This document shows, one piece after another, positions 20,059 through 29,693 of a DNA stretch of 64,000 bases. This stretch comes from Sporothrix humicola (lineage: Eukaryota > Ascomycota > Sordariomycetes > Ophiostomatales > Ophiostomataceae). The DNA lies in the NCBI GenBank assembly GCA_021396245.1, contig WNYE01000015.1, forward strand, positions 310,001 to 374,000, given 5' to 3'. Position numbers and translations under genes: made by a program. Every line of letters begins with the position of its first letter. Position 1 is the stretch's first letter. The notes below the pieces were generated by a model that saw nothing but the letters and a program-made list of their open reading frames with translations, was not told the origin of the DNA and did not search any database.

Positions 20059-21512
20059 ATGAATCCTGCCCGTACCCGCCGGCTTTGTACAAGGGCCCCA
20101 CAGGGCGGCTTGTCCACCGTTGCGCCGCCCTGAAATGTGAAGAGTCCGGCGACAACATGCTCCAGTGCACTGGCTGCCATGTTGTTCGGTACTGCACAAA
20201 GGAGCACCAGGTCGCCCACCGCCCTCGCCACAAGTCGATGTGCAACACGGTCAAGAAGCAGCGCTCTGAGCTGGCTGAGGAGGAGGGCTATGTGCGGAAC
20301 GGCGCGCTCGAGTTTATGGCGCCGCCCAATGCCTTTGAGTCGGATGTCGGCCATTTTTGGAGCGTCATGAGCACGCGCGACTATCTGCGGGCACGGTTTG
20401 CGCTGGCCAACTACCTGCAGGTGCTTGGTACGCTGGACAGTGTCAAGGAAGCTCTGGGCCACATGGTGGATCTGCTGCGGCTGGAGGAGAGAGACACGTT
20501 CAACCTGCTGGACATTATTCCCACGCTCTTGCTTCGACTCGACCGCGATCAAGAGTGCTACGACGTACTCAAGTATTGCGTTATGGAGCGTGATGGCCAA
20601 GAGCACCACAATTCGGCCATGGAAGACGAGGAAGACGACTTTGACCTGGAGGAGACTCTGCGCAAGGCGAGACAACGGACGGCTACAAAAATCCGCAACC
20701 GCGAGGACGACAAAAGCAAGCCTGTACTGGGTCTGAAGATGATTGCGGTCAATGGTGGCGACGTGCTGGAGGACCCGGCAAAATTCTGGACCAAGGAAGC
20801 CTCGTATGCCCGCTACACGACATTTGTCCTCTTTAAACTCAAGCTGATTGTGGACATTGTCAACATCAAGCGACTGCGTGCCAAGGCAAAGGCAGCTGCC
20901 GAGGTTGGAGGCAAGAAGGATGCTGTGCCTACTTCCGAAGAAACGCTGGGTGCCGAGAAATCGGCCGCTCGCAGCCCGCTGCCTGCCAAGCTGTTTGCCG
21001 GCGTGTCGGACGAGGAGTTGCAAAAGTACGAGGACCTCCTCGTCGGCCAGGCCCGCTTCCTTGGTGACAGTCTTGCCGAGCGTGAACTGAACGAAGACAA
21101 GGACGAGCCGCGCTCCAAGCGTGACCGGGTCAGCATCTTCACGATGATGCTTGATCCCGACGAGGCGTTGCGGTGTGATCCCATGCGGCTCCTCAAGGCG
21201 TCCTTTGAAGAAAAGGCGCTGGCCATCCAGTCTGTCTTCTCGGCCTTTTGGACCACTGAAGGTGTTTTGGATGGAATCAAGGCCATGCGCACCGTTGCTG
21301 CCGACAAGGTCAAGCTGCTCGGCGCCCGAGTTAAGGTCGGCACGTCCCAGCAGGAGACCGACCGCTTAATGTGGCGCAATCTGAAATGGGCCGTGGCCGA
21401 TGCAAGTTATGTGGGCAGCGTGTCCAGGAAACGGCCCTCGCGTGTGCATATCGAGTCGTTGTCAAAGATGAGCCGTGACGATGCCGCAGCAATTATTGAG
21501 AGTTCTAATTGA
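20059..21512 (+). CDS. MYND zinc-finger protein, apparent single-base frameshift near the start
   Basis: The ATG at 20059 has a strong start context (gccaccATG). The long MYND reading frame (open from 20022 to the TGA ending at 21512) has no in-frame ATG before the zinc finger. Alignment with the neighbouring paralogue (complement of 21791-23146) shows both begin ATG...ACR-CGC-C and continue LxKGPxGxL, but one base is missing here at about 20077-20082. The frame-shifted body has an intact MYND finger (HRCAALKC...LQCTGC...RYCTKEHQVAHRPRHKSMC) and a long helical C-terminal region like its paralogue. Either a recent frameshift has hit the copy or the assembly lost a base. The intact body argues for a sequencing error or a very young lesion. 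MYND fingers bind proline-rich protein motifs; the role is unknown. Confidence 0.7.
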
Positions 21513-21790
21513 CTCTATGCCGAAAGAAAAATGGCGTAGACTATCAGAATTTCATGGGTTAATTGTTGTTGTATGATGTGCCATAATTCGAAACTTATCG
21601 TATTTGATTTTTGATATCCCATCTCAGCAGTCAGTTTCTGGACATGCAACATTATTTTTGTCTTTCATATATATTTTTGACATCTCAGTGTCAAAGTCAA
21701 TGTGTTTCCATACCATCATTATTCATCCATGTCGTCCATAATTGTCCATCAATACCGCCATTATCTTATTCCCTTGCCACTGCTTCATAA
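21513..21790. other. Tail-to-tail spacer of the MYND pair
   Basis: 278 bp between the stops of the two convergent MYND paralogues. It is AT-rich and no gene is seen. Confidence 0.6.
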
Positions 21791-23146
21791 TCATTCTGCG
21801 TCACTGCCGTCGGTGTCCGACCAGTCCTCAGGATTGCCCATTGCATCCTCAGAGGCTTCCTCCACCTCCCAGTCTTCCAAATCTGCTCTCTTCGTGTAGC
21901 GCTCCGACGGCCGGTTCTTCCAGTTCCCCAGGTACGACGCATCCTGCACCGCCCAGTCCAGATACCGCCACATTTGCGTCAGGCTCATGCCATCGTGAAT
22001 CTCGGCATGGGTGCGGTTTTTTCCGGGCATTTTCATCTTCAAAAACTTGGCCAGATCGGGAACACCCTTTTCTGAGTTTCTGTGGGAAATCTTCCTGGCT
22101 TCATTCAGGATGTCGACGACACCGGCCGTCTCCCAGTAGGCCGAGTATGTTTGCTGCAGGACCAAGGCGGACTCCTCGGGGGATCCGGGGCTGTATGCTT
22201 CCGGGTGGATCACGAGAGCGCTGTCCGGGTCAAAGAAGATGTCCCAGAAGCTCCTGTTGGCATCATTAATATTATACCCGAGCAGGGACACCTGCTGCGA
22301 GAGATCGACTTCAATGGCATTCAACTCTTTCATGGGCTTTCCAACAAACAGCTTGGCCGACAGCGGGCTGCGGACCACTTCTTCCTCAATGCACAGACGC
22401 AGCTCGGGGGGCAACGGGCTGTTGTGCGACAGGACCCAACGCGAGGCCTTGATGCTGCGGATGTCCAGAACGAGCTTCAGCTTGAGCAGGAGCATCGCCA
22501 CCAAGTGGCTGAGGTCCGGAAACTCGCCCATCAAAAACTTGGACGCCTCCAAGACGTTCTCGCCCTTCATGCCGACATGCGGCGCCTCAGCACCCTCGCC
22601 ATCGTAGTCGCCGGTGGCACCGACGGTCGCCCACCACTTGACGAAATCGTACATTTCCTGGTCGCGGTCGAGCCGCAGGAGGACCGCTGGCACAAAGTCC
22701 CGCTGGCCCATGTTGTCCCGCCGGTTCAGCCGCAGCATGTCGAGCATGTGGTCCGCCGCCTCGCCGACGCTGTCGGGCGTGCCCATCAGCCGCAAGTGGT
22801 CAGCCAGAATAAAGCGCGCTCGCATGTACACTCTGGTCTCCAAAATCCCGTAGAACATGCCGACGTGCGTCTCAAAGGCGTTGGCAGGCGTCATGAAATC
22901 CTCCTGCTGGTGGCGGACCAGGTAGTCTTCCTTTTCGACGCGGGCACGCTCCTTCTTGATGCCGATGCAGTTGGATTTGTGTGTCGGCCGGTGCTCGACT
23001 TGGTGCTCGCGGCTGCAGTAGCGGACGGCGCGGCATCCCGTGCACAGCATGAGCCTCGGCCCTGGGAGGAGACATTGGGCGCAGCGGTCGCGCAGCGGGC
23101 CAATTGGCCCCTTGTGCAGCTCGGGGCGTGTTGCGAGACTCGCCAT
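21791..23146 (-). CDS. MYND zinc-finger protein (paralogue of 20059-21512)
   Basis: 451 residues, single exon, ATG at 23146. The N-terminal MYND finger is DRCAQCLLPGPRLMLCTGC followed by RYCSREHQVEHRPTHKSNC (about residues 20-65). The helical region that follows aligns with the neighbour throughout: FETHVGMFYGILETRVYMRARF, LLRLDRDQEMYDF, LLKLKLVLDIRSIK, RSPLSAKLFVG, and MWRYLDWAVQDASYLG. The C-terminus is acidic (DWSDTDGSDAE). The two genes face each other tail to tail, an inverted duplication that has since diverged considerably at protein level. No pathway can be assigned. Confidence 0.85.
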   Translation of the reverse strand: MASLATRPELHKGPIGPLRDRCAQCLLPGPRLMLCTGCRAVRYCSREHQVEHRPTHKSNCIGIKKERARVEKEDYLVRHQQEDFMTPANAFETHVGMFYGILETRVYMRARFILADHLRLMGTPDSVGEAADHMLDMLRLNRRDNMGQRDFVPAVLLRLDRDQEMYDFVKWWATVGATGDYDGEGAEAPHVGMKGENVLEASKFLMGEFPDLSHLVAMLLLKLKLVLDIRSIKASRWVLSHNSPLPPELRLCIEEEVVRSPLSAKLFVGKPMKELNAIEVDLSQQVSLLGYNINDANRSFWDIFFDPDSALVIHPEAYSPGSPEESALVLQQTYSAYWETAGVVDILNEARKISHRNSEKGVPDLAKFLKMKMPGKNRTHAEIHDGMSLTQMWRYLDWAVQDASYLGNWKNRPSERYTKRADLEDWEVEEASEDAMGNPEDWSDTDGSDAE

Positions 23147-23648
23147 GGTTCCGAAGGTGTTGGGTATTAATCGCGGGGTGATGTTAGATGTCGTGAAGGT
23201 TTGGGAGGAAGCAGTGGGTGGCCACTGCCTTGCTTTGTTTGTTCTTCCAAATGCAAGAGACAGACGAGATGCAAAATTTAATCAAAAACAACAGGAAAGA
23301 GAGGGGTGCCGATAACAGGAAGGGTCGACCGGGAGATGTTCTCTACACGGAAGGTGCGACCCTGGTAGTTGGCACTACTTCCCTCACCGACAAACACAAT
23401 GGCGCCCAACATCCAGGTACGCTATGCGCGTGATTGGTCGTTTACGCGTCTCTGACCGCGTAAAGTGCTAGCATAGGTGAAGCGGGGCACAAATTGAATC
23501 ATCTTTCTTGTTTTGTTGTTTTCTTGAAAGCAGTGAATAATCACAGGTCTGGTTACTTCAATTGCTTCACTTTGATGTTCGATGCATATATTGACAACTG
23601 ACTCAGATTTAGCCTGCATACAACCTCAGCCTCCTCTCAACCACCAAC
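23147..23648 (-). other. Spacer between the MYND and SMP-30 genes
   Basis: About 500 bp: the promoter of the MYND gene and the 3' flank of the SMP-30 gene. No gene is seen. Confidence 0.6.
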
Positions 23649-24686
23649 TCATATCCCTAGCAGCGCTCCCTTTGTTGAGCTTGCCAGCGTCGCCCGCCAC
23701 AGCCGGTGCTCGTTCAGAATGAACATCTCGCCGCTGCGCCCGAAGCAAAAGTTGGCCGCGCCGCCCGCCACGAGAATCTTGCCCAGAAGAACACCACCCG
23801 GCGACCAGATGTTGATGCCGTCGCCGCAGCCGCTGTAGACGTTGCCGTGGACGTCGCACTTGATCCCGTCGGGAATGCCCGTGTCGGCCATGGCAAAGAG
23901 CCGCCGATTGACCAGGAACGGCTGGCCGTGGTACGTCGCCACGTCAAAGGCATAAATGGTCGAGGCCCGCGACAAATCTGTGGTGCCGTCGCCGTGGATC
24001 CAGTCCGTGTCCGTCACATAACAGACCGACTCGTCAGGGCTGAAACAAATCCCGTTCGGCCGTCCAAAACCATCGGCCATGGCACGGATGTTCTTGGTGG
24101 CCGGATCGAAGCGGTAAACCTGGTTGGGCAGCCGCGGGTGCAGGCGGATCCCCTGTTCGTGGCCATAGTTTGGGTCCGTGAACCAGATGGAGCCGTCGCG
24201 GGCGACAACGACGTCGTTGACCGAGTTGAACTGCCGGCCGTAAAAAGACGACACGAGCGTGCGCGTCGCATACGGCGGCTTGGCGTCCATCACCACGAGG
24301 CCACCGACGCTCTCCTTGGTTCCCTGCGAGCAGAACAGCACGGCATCCTCGCCATAGTTGACGCCGCCATTGGCCATCTCGATGCCCTCGGGGTTGATCT
24401 CTTCGCATTGGATGCGGTACGGCCCGTCGCTGCCGTTGGTGGCCGGCGGCAGCTGGATCTTGGTGATCTGGATCGCCTTGTTGCTCGTGTAGGCCGCTCC
24501 GGCAACCTCGTGCGGCCGCGCACGGTACTGGTTGCTCGTCACAAACAGCGTGTTGTCGCGCGCCACGAACACGCCGGCCTCGTGCGCAAACGGGTAGTCG
24601 GTGTGCTCAAACAGCATTTCGAGCGTCGGCGCATCGCCAAACAGCGGCCGAACGGCCTCGTCGTAGACGGCAAACGGGGATGTCAT
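23649..24686 (-). CDS. SMP-30/gluconolactonase-family lactonase
   Basis: 345 residues, single exon. The ATG at 24686 (MTSPFAVYDEAVRPLF) lies at the natural domain start. It is a six-bladed beta-propeller hydrolase. Metal-ligand positions of the family are visible: the Glu of AHEAGVFV, the Asn of FNSVNDVVV, and the Asp of CYVTDTDW, with the WFTDPNYG and RPNGICFSPDE blade motifs. The enzyme class opens sugar lactones (for example D-glucono-1,5-lactone) to the aldonic acid using a divalent cation. There is no signal peptide, so it is probably cytosolic. An MFS sugar porter and a gluconokinase follow to the right, giving lactone to acid to 6-phosphate. AATCGGCGATT at 25012-25022 lies about 330 bp upstream. 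Confidence 0.88.
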   Translation of the reverse strand: MTSPFAVYDEAVRPLFGDAPTLEMLFEHTDYPFAHEAGVFVARDNTLFVTSNQYRARPHEVAGAAYTSNKAIQITKIQLPPATNGSDGPYRIQCEEINPEGIEMANGGVNYGEDAVLFCSQGTKESVGGLVVMDAKPPYATRTLVSSFYGRQFNSVNDVVVARDGSIWFTDPNYGHEQGIRLHPRLPNQVYRFDPATKNIRAMADGFGRPNGICFSPDESVCYVTDTDWIHGDGTTDLSRASTIYAFDVATYHGQPFLVNRRLFAMADTGIPDGIKCDVHGNVYSGCGDGINIWSPGGVLLGKILVAGGAANFCFGRSGEMFILNEHRLWRATLASSTKGALLGI

Positions 24687-25414
24687 GTTGAAGTGGGTTG
24701 CGTATCTGTGAGACAGGATGATCGTGGTTTGATTTGTCAAAGTCAAGGTTGACTTGTGTCAAAAACGAATGTGAGATCTTTACCCTGTAGCTGAGATGAT
24801 GATGGAACTTGACATCGTATGATATGACGTCCAAGTGACAAAGAAAATAAAAACATTAGCCATGCGCCACGAGGCGAGCTCTGGTGGGCGCTGAGTAGCT
24901 TCGGCTCGGTTGGCTTTTCCTCTTTGGTGTAGCTTTACTTGTTGGTCTTTTTTTCTGGCCAATATAGCGTAAAAGGCCGCCTCCATTGGCGTTTGTCGTG
25001 TGGAGAGACACAATCGGCGATTAGGCACTTGTCTTAGCCGGCGTCCACGCCGCGTCAGTTACCGATTCCAGAATCAAATCATTGATTTTCCCAAAGGGAT
25101 CGTGAATCAGGTGACCGTACGCAGGATCAAATTCCATTGCTGTTTTGATAGTGGAGAGTTCGGGGGTCATGCACATAATTGTTTAGATGAGGTCGTAGAT
25201 TTGGCGATTTGGGGCCGACCTTTCCTTTGGAGAAAAACGACTGAGGCTTAGATGTACAGAATAGTATTGTTAAATAATTAGACGTACTGAGAAGCAGCAA
25301 TGAATGTGCAGGCAATTCAATTGTTAAGCTATAGATAATATGACAGTGGTTGCATGCGAACCGATTTTCATTTAGCCAGTATTGTCTGGCCTTGACCAGA
25401 GTCTACACAACAGT
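24687..25414 (-). promoter_or_regulatory. SMP-30 promoter and transporter 3' flank
   Basis: About 730 bp without a gene. ATCGGCGATT at 25013-25022 matches the motif upstream of three other genes in this half of the window. Confidence 0.45.
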
Positions 25415-27294
25415 CTACATGGGAATATTCGCGGCCTTGTTGTCCTCAATATTGGCAACCTCGTTGGCAACCTCCTGCTTCTCGTTGTACAGACCAAGCG
25501 AGCTGTCACCGGAGAAGAGGCGGTCCATATCCTCGAGCTCGAGGCCCTTGGTCTCGGGGAAGAAGACGTAGATAATGGGCACAAAAGTGGCGTTGAGCAC
25601 GGCAAAGATAATGTACGTGCGCCAGCCAATGTTGGTAATGGCAATGGGCGTGATTTGGACAATGAGCTGTGCTGTTAGTAGGGGTTACTGGAAGTGGGGA
25701 AATAGACGGGGAGGGAAGAACTCACATAGTTGCAGATCCAGTTGGAAGCCGTAGAAATAGAGGAACCGCGCTGCCGCAGACGCAGCGGCAGGACCTCGGA
25801 CGGATAGACCCAGACAGTGGCCTGGAAGCCGACGGTGAAAGCGCCCTGGAAAACAAAAAGCATGGCCGCCGCGCCGATGCCGGCCGTATGTGCAATGGCT
25901 GTCTTATGCTCTACCTGGTAGATGAGGCCGGTCTGGACAACCATGACCGCAGCCATGACGCTAATCATAGAGAGAAGGAGCGGCCGGCGGCCGATGCGGT
26001 CGATCAGGAACCAGGGGATAAACGAGGCCACGAAGAACCAGGTCTGTAGGAAACCCGACATGAGCGCCGACATGCGAGAATCGAATCCAATGCTCTGAGA
26101 GAATAAAGTACTAGAGTAGTAGATGAGGGCATTAATGCCGCCTAGCTGTTGCATAGCTTGAATTCCGCAAGCAATGAGAAGTCTCTTGCGACTCTTGATG
26201 TGGTCTTCCTTGAGGAGATCCTTCCAGGAGCCGGCGCCAATGGATGATTCGTAAGCAACGGTCTGGAGGATAAAGGCATGCAGACGCTGTACGCCTTCCG
26301 CATCCAGACCCTGTGCACCGTTCTCATTAATGCGTTCGAGAACCTCGCGGCAGTCCTCGGGGCGATCGTGGGCGGCGAGCCAACGGGGGGTCTCCGGAAT
26401 GATCCACAGGATGAAGAACATCGGCAGAATGACGACGACTTGCAAGATCACGGGAACACGCCAAGCGTAGCTTCCCAAATGGGACGAAAAGCCGTAATCG
26501 ATCCAATAAACCAAGAAAATACCAAAGTTCAGGGTGGAAAGCTGGGCGCAGACGTAGATACCGCGGCTCGACTTGGGACTGAATTCGGCCTGAATAACTG
26601 GGACGGTAGAGTTGATGAAACCCATGCCAACACCAGACACGACACGGGCAACGATCATCTGAGCCCGCGAGTAGGAGGTTGCCTGGAGAACGGCGCCGAT
26701 AACCATGATCGTGGCTCCGATGGCGACAGTCTTGCGACGACCGAGACGTTCACCAACGAATGCGGTCAGGACGGAACCAAGGAAACACCCGACTACCCGT
26801 TGTTAGCGTGGTTCAATATGGGATGAAAAGGTTGAAAGGAGCACCAAGTTGAAAGGAGCGACAGAACGGGAAGGGGCAAGAGGCACAAGGGATGTAAAGA
26901 AGCCGGGCCATCTTGGGAAACAGCAGCAAACATAGAAAGAGCCATGGGACACGAAAAACACTGAAAGAGAGGAGCAGTGGAAGGACAAACGACGCGCTGT
27001 GCAAAGAAGGAGCTGCCGGCCAAAAATGCAGGCAGCAAGAGCGACTCACCCTCATAGATGGCCACAATCAGACCAGTCATGGTCGAGTTGGGGCTGTTGA
27101 ATGTATCCTTGAAGGCAGGCGTGTCGACTGTGTGTGTTAGTAGCCATGTTAATGTAGGAATCGTCGCTTCATCAGATGGACATAAACATACCAAGGCCGC
27201 CCATGAGTCCATTGTCGAAACCGATCAGCATGAACCCCAGAGAGGTCAACACGCTGACGGCGACGAGCAGCGCCTTTCCGCGAGGCTCGTACAT
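25415..27294 (-). CDS. MFS sugar porter (hexose/polyol transporter family)
   Basis: 499 residues in four exons: 27294-27192, 27127-27050, 26792-25726 and 25666-25415. Introns are 64, 257 and 59 bp and all junctions are in frame. The 257-bp intron is much longer than the others here. Twelve membrane segments can be traced. Sugar-porter signatures are present: GFDNGLMGG in helix 1, ERLGRRKT after helix 2, the central IPETPRWL, IGRRPLL, and the C-terminal FFPETKGLELEDMD. It is a plasma-membrane proton-coupled sugar or sugar-acid importer. It is divergent from gluconokinase across about 1 kb carrying several CreA-like sites, which suggests carbon-catabolite control of both. Substrate is unknown. 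Confidence 0.93.
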
Positions 27295-28289
27295 GGTGTA
27301 AGTGAGGTGTAAGTCAAGGTAAAGGATCAGATAAAGAAACGTCTTGGTGAGCCAAGAGTGAGTGAGACGGGAGAAGGCCAAGACCAAGAACAAGGTGAGA
27401 TGAGATGACCGAAAAGAAGAAGCCAAGAAGAGAAGAGAAAGGATCGACTCATCACCACGAGGACGTCGGATGGTCTGGTCTTAAATGCCAGGGCATGACA
27501 TGATGGAAGCGAAAAGGAAAGGTGATTGCAAGAAGAAGAAAGACAGAGGCCGTGACGAATGCAACTCTACCCGGCGAGTCGGCATCGCATCGGCAGAAGA
27601 AAGTGAGAGTCAAAAGAACAAACTCAAAGACAATACCCCAGAAAATGTGAATTTCAACACCCCATGGCGGAAAAAGGGCAAGATGTGGGGAGAAATGAGA
27701 TGCTGGGGAGGCACTGGGGAGTGCTGGGGAGAACATTCTCTCCGCTGTAGCTGGGGTGTGGAGAAAAGCCTGCTGAATGCTGTCAGCTGCAGCCAGTAAC
27801 GGGCTGTTCTAGGTGGCACTAGTGGATGTTAGCGCCGTACGACGTAGTGGAACATGGCACGAGGCAAAGCAAGGGCAGGGCGAAAGAGCGGCAGAGGTGT
27901 TGGATTGCCGACGCCCGGGGGGGGAGGGGCTACAGGGGTTGTCGGCGATTGAAAATAATGACGAAAGGGCAAGAGGAGACACACACAGGGTAACACAAAA
28001 TCCGGGGAACCACTCTGGGACGATCTCGTCTGCAGTTGCCGTAGGGCGGGACTTCCAAGACCTCGTGGCCAGGTCTTGGTCCTTTGCATTTACATTAATT
28101 TTTCCGTGACGCATCTCGGGTCTTTGCGACAATGCAAGGCTCAGAACCACAACGACTTTGCCTTCTATTTTATTTTATATTTATGGTCTAGACCTTCCAC
28201 CCGAAAGTAGCATGTCGGCCGTACGAGGAGATCGGAAAACCAACAACTAAACTCCAAAATCAATTGTTAAGAGCAGCCCAGCACACAAA
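27295..28289. promoter_or_regulatory. Divergent promoter: sugar porter / gluconokinase
   Basis: 995 bp without a gene. It contains a cluster of SYGGRG (CreA-type) sites at 27685-27756 and GTCGGCGATT at 27941-27950, about 340 bp before the gluconokinase start. Confidence 0.5.
27685..27756. promoter_or_regulatory. Cluster of five CreA-type SYGGRG sites
   Basis: GTGGGG at 27685-27690 and CTGGGG at 27703-27708, 27714-27719, 27724-27729 and 27751-27756 all fit the fungal CreA consensus SYGGRG, in one orientation and spaced 10-27 bp apart. Paired sites are what functional CreA targets usually need. Carbon repression of the transporter and kinase is inferred. Confidence 0.5.
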
Positions 28290-28991
28290 ATGGCCGTCAC
28301 GCAAACCACGCAAAACTCCACACCACAGGCCCACGTTATTGTCGTCTGCGGGCCCGCCGGCTCGGGCAAAAGCACAATTGCCGAACACCTTGCGGCTGAC
28401 CTCGACTATGTCTACCTCGAGGGCGACGATTTCCACACGCCAGAGGCCATTGGCAAGATGAGCCGTGGCGAGCCTCTGACCGATTCAGATCGCTGGGACT
28501 GGCTGATCAGATTACGGCAGGCGGCTGCAGCTTCTCTGTCAACAGGATCCTCGTCCGGTGTCGTCTTGTCCTGCAGCGCACTCAAGAAAAAGTACCGCGA
28601 CGTGCTGCGCGTTCTGGCCGTGACCAAGCCCCAGACGGCCGCCAATGCACAACTTGCACTCCATTTTGTGTACCTGCACGTGCCTGCCGATGTGCTGATC
28701 AGCCGCGTGGAAGCGCGGGCGGGCCACTACATGAAGGCAAGCATGGTCCAGAGCCAGGTCGCAAGCGAGGAGCCGCCAGTAGGAGGAGGCGATGGCCAGA
28801 ACGGGGCATTTGAGGACGAGCTCCAAGACACAGTCGTGGTCGAGGCCGGCGGCGACTCAGCAACAGTCTATGCCGCCGTGCGAGCGGCTATCCAGGGACG
28901 CGGTCACGGCACAGCAACATCCTTGCAAACCATGCAGACGAACGGCCCGATGAAGACAGATGGACTGCAGAAGCTACAGGCAAGCCAATAG
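28290..28991 (+). CDS. Gluconokinase (GntK family)
   Basis: 233 residues, single exon, ATG at 28290. The P-loop GPAGSGKST lies near residues 21-29. EGDDFHTPEAIGKM and GEPLTDSDRWDWL are the GntK substrate-binding signatures. SCSALKKKYRDVLR and the lid-like RAGHYMKASMVQSQ complete the fold. It phosphorylates D-gluconate with ATP to 6-phosphogluconate for the pentose-phosphate pathway. It is a little longer than typical (about 180-200) because of a low-complexity segment (GGGDGQNG) and a Gln/Thr-rich tail. With the lactonase and sugar porter it forms the core of a gluconate-assimilation set. Confidence 0.92.
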   Translation: MAVTQTTQNSTPQAHVIVVCGPAGSGKSTIAEHLAADLDYVYLEGDDFHTPEAIGKMSRGEPLTDSDRWDWLIRLRQAAAASLSTGSSSGVVLSCSALKKKYRDVLRVLAVTKPQTAANAQLALHFVYLHVPADVLISRVEARAGHYMKASMVQSQVASEEPPVGGGDGQNGAFEDELQDTVVVEAGGDSATVYAAVRAAIQGRGHGTATSLQTMQTNGPMKTDGLQKLQASQ

Positions 28992-29693
28992 ACGAGAATA
29001 CAGAAATGCACGGAGGAACAGGGTTGATCGGCTGTATGAATCGTTGACGAAACGGGAAAGGTTAAACACATAATAGAAATTTAATGACACTTGCATCGGT
29101 TGATCAATAAATGTACCCTGGTCTTTGACATGATTTCCTGGTTTGAAGACTGGTTGACATGCAAAAACGTTGCAGCCGGCAAGACAAGCAGGTGGAGGAG
29201 AAGCGTGGTGTTGCATTTTACAGGCCTTTTGCAGCCGGAGGTCACGGCGCATCAGTAGCGTACCTGCGCACTTCCAGTGATCGGCAATCGGCGACTCAGC
29301 GGCAAATGCCATCCTCCCAGCTGCCAGAACTAAACTTTGCCTAACCCACACAGCCACGGTCATCAAATGCGCCAAAAGTGCACCAAAAAGACCAGCGCCA
29401 AAATCGTTGCATCGCCAAACGACGCTATTCCCGGTTCCTGAACGGGAATCCGGCCTCGCCTCGTGGGCGGGGTTCAATCCAAACACACGACTATGGAATC
29501 GCCCAAAGGCCCAGTCAAGGTCCAAGGCAAAGGTCGCAACTTTCTGTTTGGATACGGAAGCGACTGACTTTGTCGAAAGTAAGTCCAGCCAAACAGAATT
29601 TGTACATTTGTATCATTCGAGTTCTAACCTTTCGACAGTCAGATCAGTCCTTCATTTCCACCACCACTCTCCACGACACCCTCCCTCCCCACG
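28992..29693 (+). promoter_or_regulatory. Upstream region of the FabG-like SDR
   Basis: About 700 bp without a gene. ATCGGCGACT at 29287-29296 followed by CAGCGGCAA resembles the 9298 element over about 20 bp (three mismatches). A CGGCAA copy directly precedes it. Confidence 0.45.

Noticed and set aside
22082..23170. 362-codon plus-strand frame across the MYND paralogue
   Set aside because: Antisense shadow; the MYND finger is on the minus strand.
29440..29500. tRNA-like B-box (GGTTCAATCC)
   Set aside because: The upstream sequence does not fold as a tRNA; the T-stem partner is missing.
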